This document shows, piece after piece, positions 13,896 through 14,374 of a stretch of DNA of 14,374 bases. Source of the stretch: Acidobacteriota bacterium (lineage in GTDB: Bacteria > Acidobacteriota > Terriglobia > Terriglobales > Acidobacteriaceae); assembly GCA_021810815.1 (NCBI GenBank), contig JAJZHR010000014.1, positions 1 to 14,374 of the forward strand, written 5' to 3'. Numbering within the stretch: the first letter of the stretch is position 1; every line of letters begins with the position of its first letter. The notes under the pieces were generated by a model, which saw nothing but the letters and a program-made list of their open reading frames with translations, had not been told where the DNA came from and did no database searches. A program made the translations under genes and the position numbers.

Positions 13896-13910
13896 AATGG
13901 AGAAAACGGC

Positions 13911-14374
13911 ATGTCGCGAGGAAAAGTAGGTGTGGTGGGACTTGGCGCATGGGGAAGCAATGTCGCCCGGTGCCTCTATGAACTCAGCGAGTGCGACCTG
14001 ATCGTGTGCAGCGATCTGAGTCCTGCACGCCGAGCCATGGCGGAGCACAACTGGAATGTGCATACCGTCGATTCCCTCGACAATATGCTGATCCTGCATC
14101 CGGAAATCACGGTCGTCGTCATCAGTGCGCCCGCCGTAACCCACTACGCTCTCGCTCGAAAGGCTCTTCTTGCTGGCAAGGATGTCTTCGTCGAGAAGCC
14201 ATTCACGCTCAGCACAGAGCATGCAGAGGAATTGCTGCACCTGGCCAATGATCGCGACCGCATCCTTATGGTCGGCCACCTGCTGGAGTACCATCCGGCC
14301 GTCAACCACATGCGGCAGCTCATCCAATCCGGAGAGCTCGGCGACATCTATTACATCTACACGCAACGCGTGAA
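13911..14374 (+). CDS. Gfo/Idh/MocA-family oxidoreductase, N-terminal part (probable UDP-GlcNAcA 3-dehydrogenase)
   Basis: The first 154 codons of an NAD(P)-dependent sugar oxidoreductase cut by the right window edge. ATG 13911 has TGGAG eight bases upstream. The Rossmann motif is GLGAWG (10-15), and VFVEKPFTLS (92-101) contains the E-K-P motif with the catalytic lysine K96. MVGHLLEYHPAV (about 120-131) and GELGDIYYIYTQRV follow. GHLLEYHPA and YIY.QR are characteristic, from memory, of the subgroup that occurs beside UDP-GlcNAc dehydrogenases, DegT aminotransferases and WbpD-like acetyltransferases. The sequence is not close to P. aeruginosa WbpB itself. The likely role is oxidation of UDP-GlcNAcA at C3 before transamination. 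It is divergent from the 6-dehydrogenase with a shared control region. Confidence 0.85.
   Translation, partial: MSRGKVGVVGLGAWGSNVARCLYELSECDLIVCSDLSPARRAMAEHNWNVHTVDSLDNMLILHPEITVVVISAPAVTHYALARKALLAGKDVFVEKPFTLSTEHAEELLHLANDRDRILMVGHLLEYHPAVNHMRQLIQSGELGDIYYIYTQRV

Larger units (their letters stand above)
13500..13910. other. 411-bp divergent control region between wbpA-like and Gfo-like genes
   Basis: Open frames cross this stretch on both strands but none has a family signature, a good ribosome site or a boundary that respects the neighbours. It holds two strong sigma-54-like promoters pointing outward, an AAAGCA-N3-TGCTTT dyad between them, and a GCCTGA/TCAGGC dyad by the Gfo ribosome site. 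Confidence 0.6.

Noticed and set aside
13500..13910. Several frames of 60 to 185 codons crossing the divergent gap on both strands
   Set aside because: None shows a domain, a signal peptide or a credible ribosome site; they overlap one another or the flanking genes, as expected by chance in GC-rich DNA.

Overview
The window looks like chromosomal DNA of a soil Acidobacteriota (Terriglobia-like). This is inferred from the GC-rich coding sequence, a TonB-dependent receptor with an N-terminal carboxypeptidase-regulatory-like domain divergent from a LacI regulator, and an envelope-polysaccharide locus with a sigma-54 activator. No database search was possible, so the taxon is a guess. No rRNA, tRNA, CRISPR array, insertion sequence or phage gene was seen.

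Layout. (1) 1-2073 is the edge of a carbohydrate-uptake unit: the 5' end of an outer-membrane TonB-dependent receptor (minus) and a divergent LacI-family regulator (plus), with a perfect 18-bp LacI-type palindrome between them. (2) 2125-4612 (minus) is a two-gene unit: a PLP sugar aminotransferase followed by a membrane polyprenyl-phosphate sugar phosphotransferase. (3) 5116-6084 (plus) is a WbpP-like UDP-HexNAc 4-epimerase. (4) 6672-8126 (plus) is a sigma-54 enhancer-binding protein (EBP) with a degenerate receiver domain. (5) 13499-8227 (minus) is a five-gene run: UDP-GlcNAc 6-dehydrogenase, GT2 glycosyltransferase, left-handed beta-helix N-acetyltransferase, non-hydrolysing 2-epimerase, and a GalE-like SDR. 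The last four are translationally coupled (ATGA, ATGA, TGATG overlaps). (6) 13911-end (plus) is a divergent Gfo/Idh/MocA oxidoreductase cut by the window edge.

How the genes work together. The 6-dehydrogenase (WbpA type), Gfo/Idh/MocA oxidoreductase (WbpB role), DegT aminotransferase (WbpE role), hexapeptide N-acetyltransferase (WbpD role) and RPQF-type 2-epimerase (WbpI role) are together the five activities that convert UDP-GlcNAc to UDP-ManNAc(3NAc)A. The two extended SDRs could supply C4-epimerised sugars. The phosphotransferase would load the first sugar on undecaprenyl phosphate, and the GT2 would extend or modify the chain. No flippase, polymerase or export gene is in view, so the locus probably continues to the right.

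Regulation. The three long gene-free stretches (4613-5115, 6085-6671, 13500-13910) contain five sequences that fit the -24/-12 sigma-54 promoter (GG and GC twelve bases apart). They lie upstream of the aminotransferase, the 4-epimerase, the EBP itself, the 6-dehydrogenase and the Gfo oxidoreductase. The best one matches 13 of 14 informative consensus positions. I found none upstream of the TonB receptor or lacI. The most interesting reading of the window is therefore a scattered, RpoN-dependent diacetamido-uronate polysaccharide regulon with its own non-canonical EBP.
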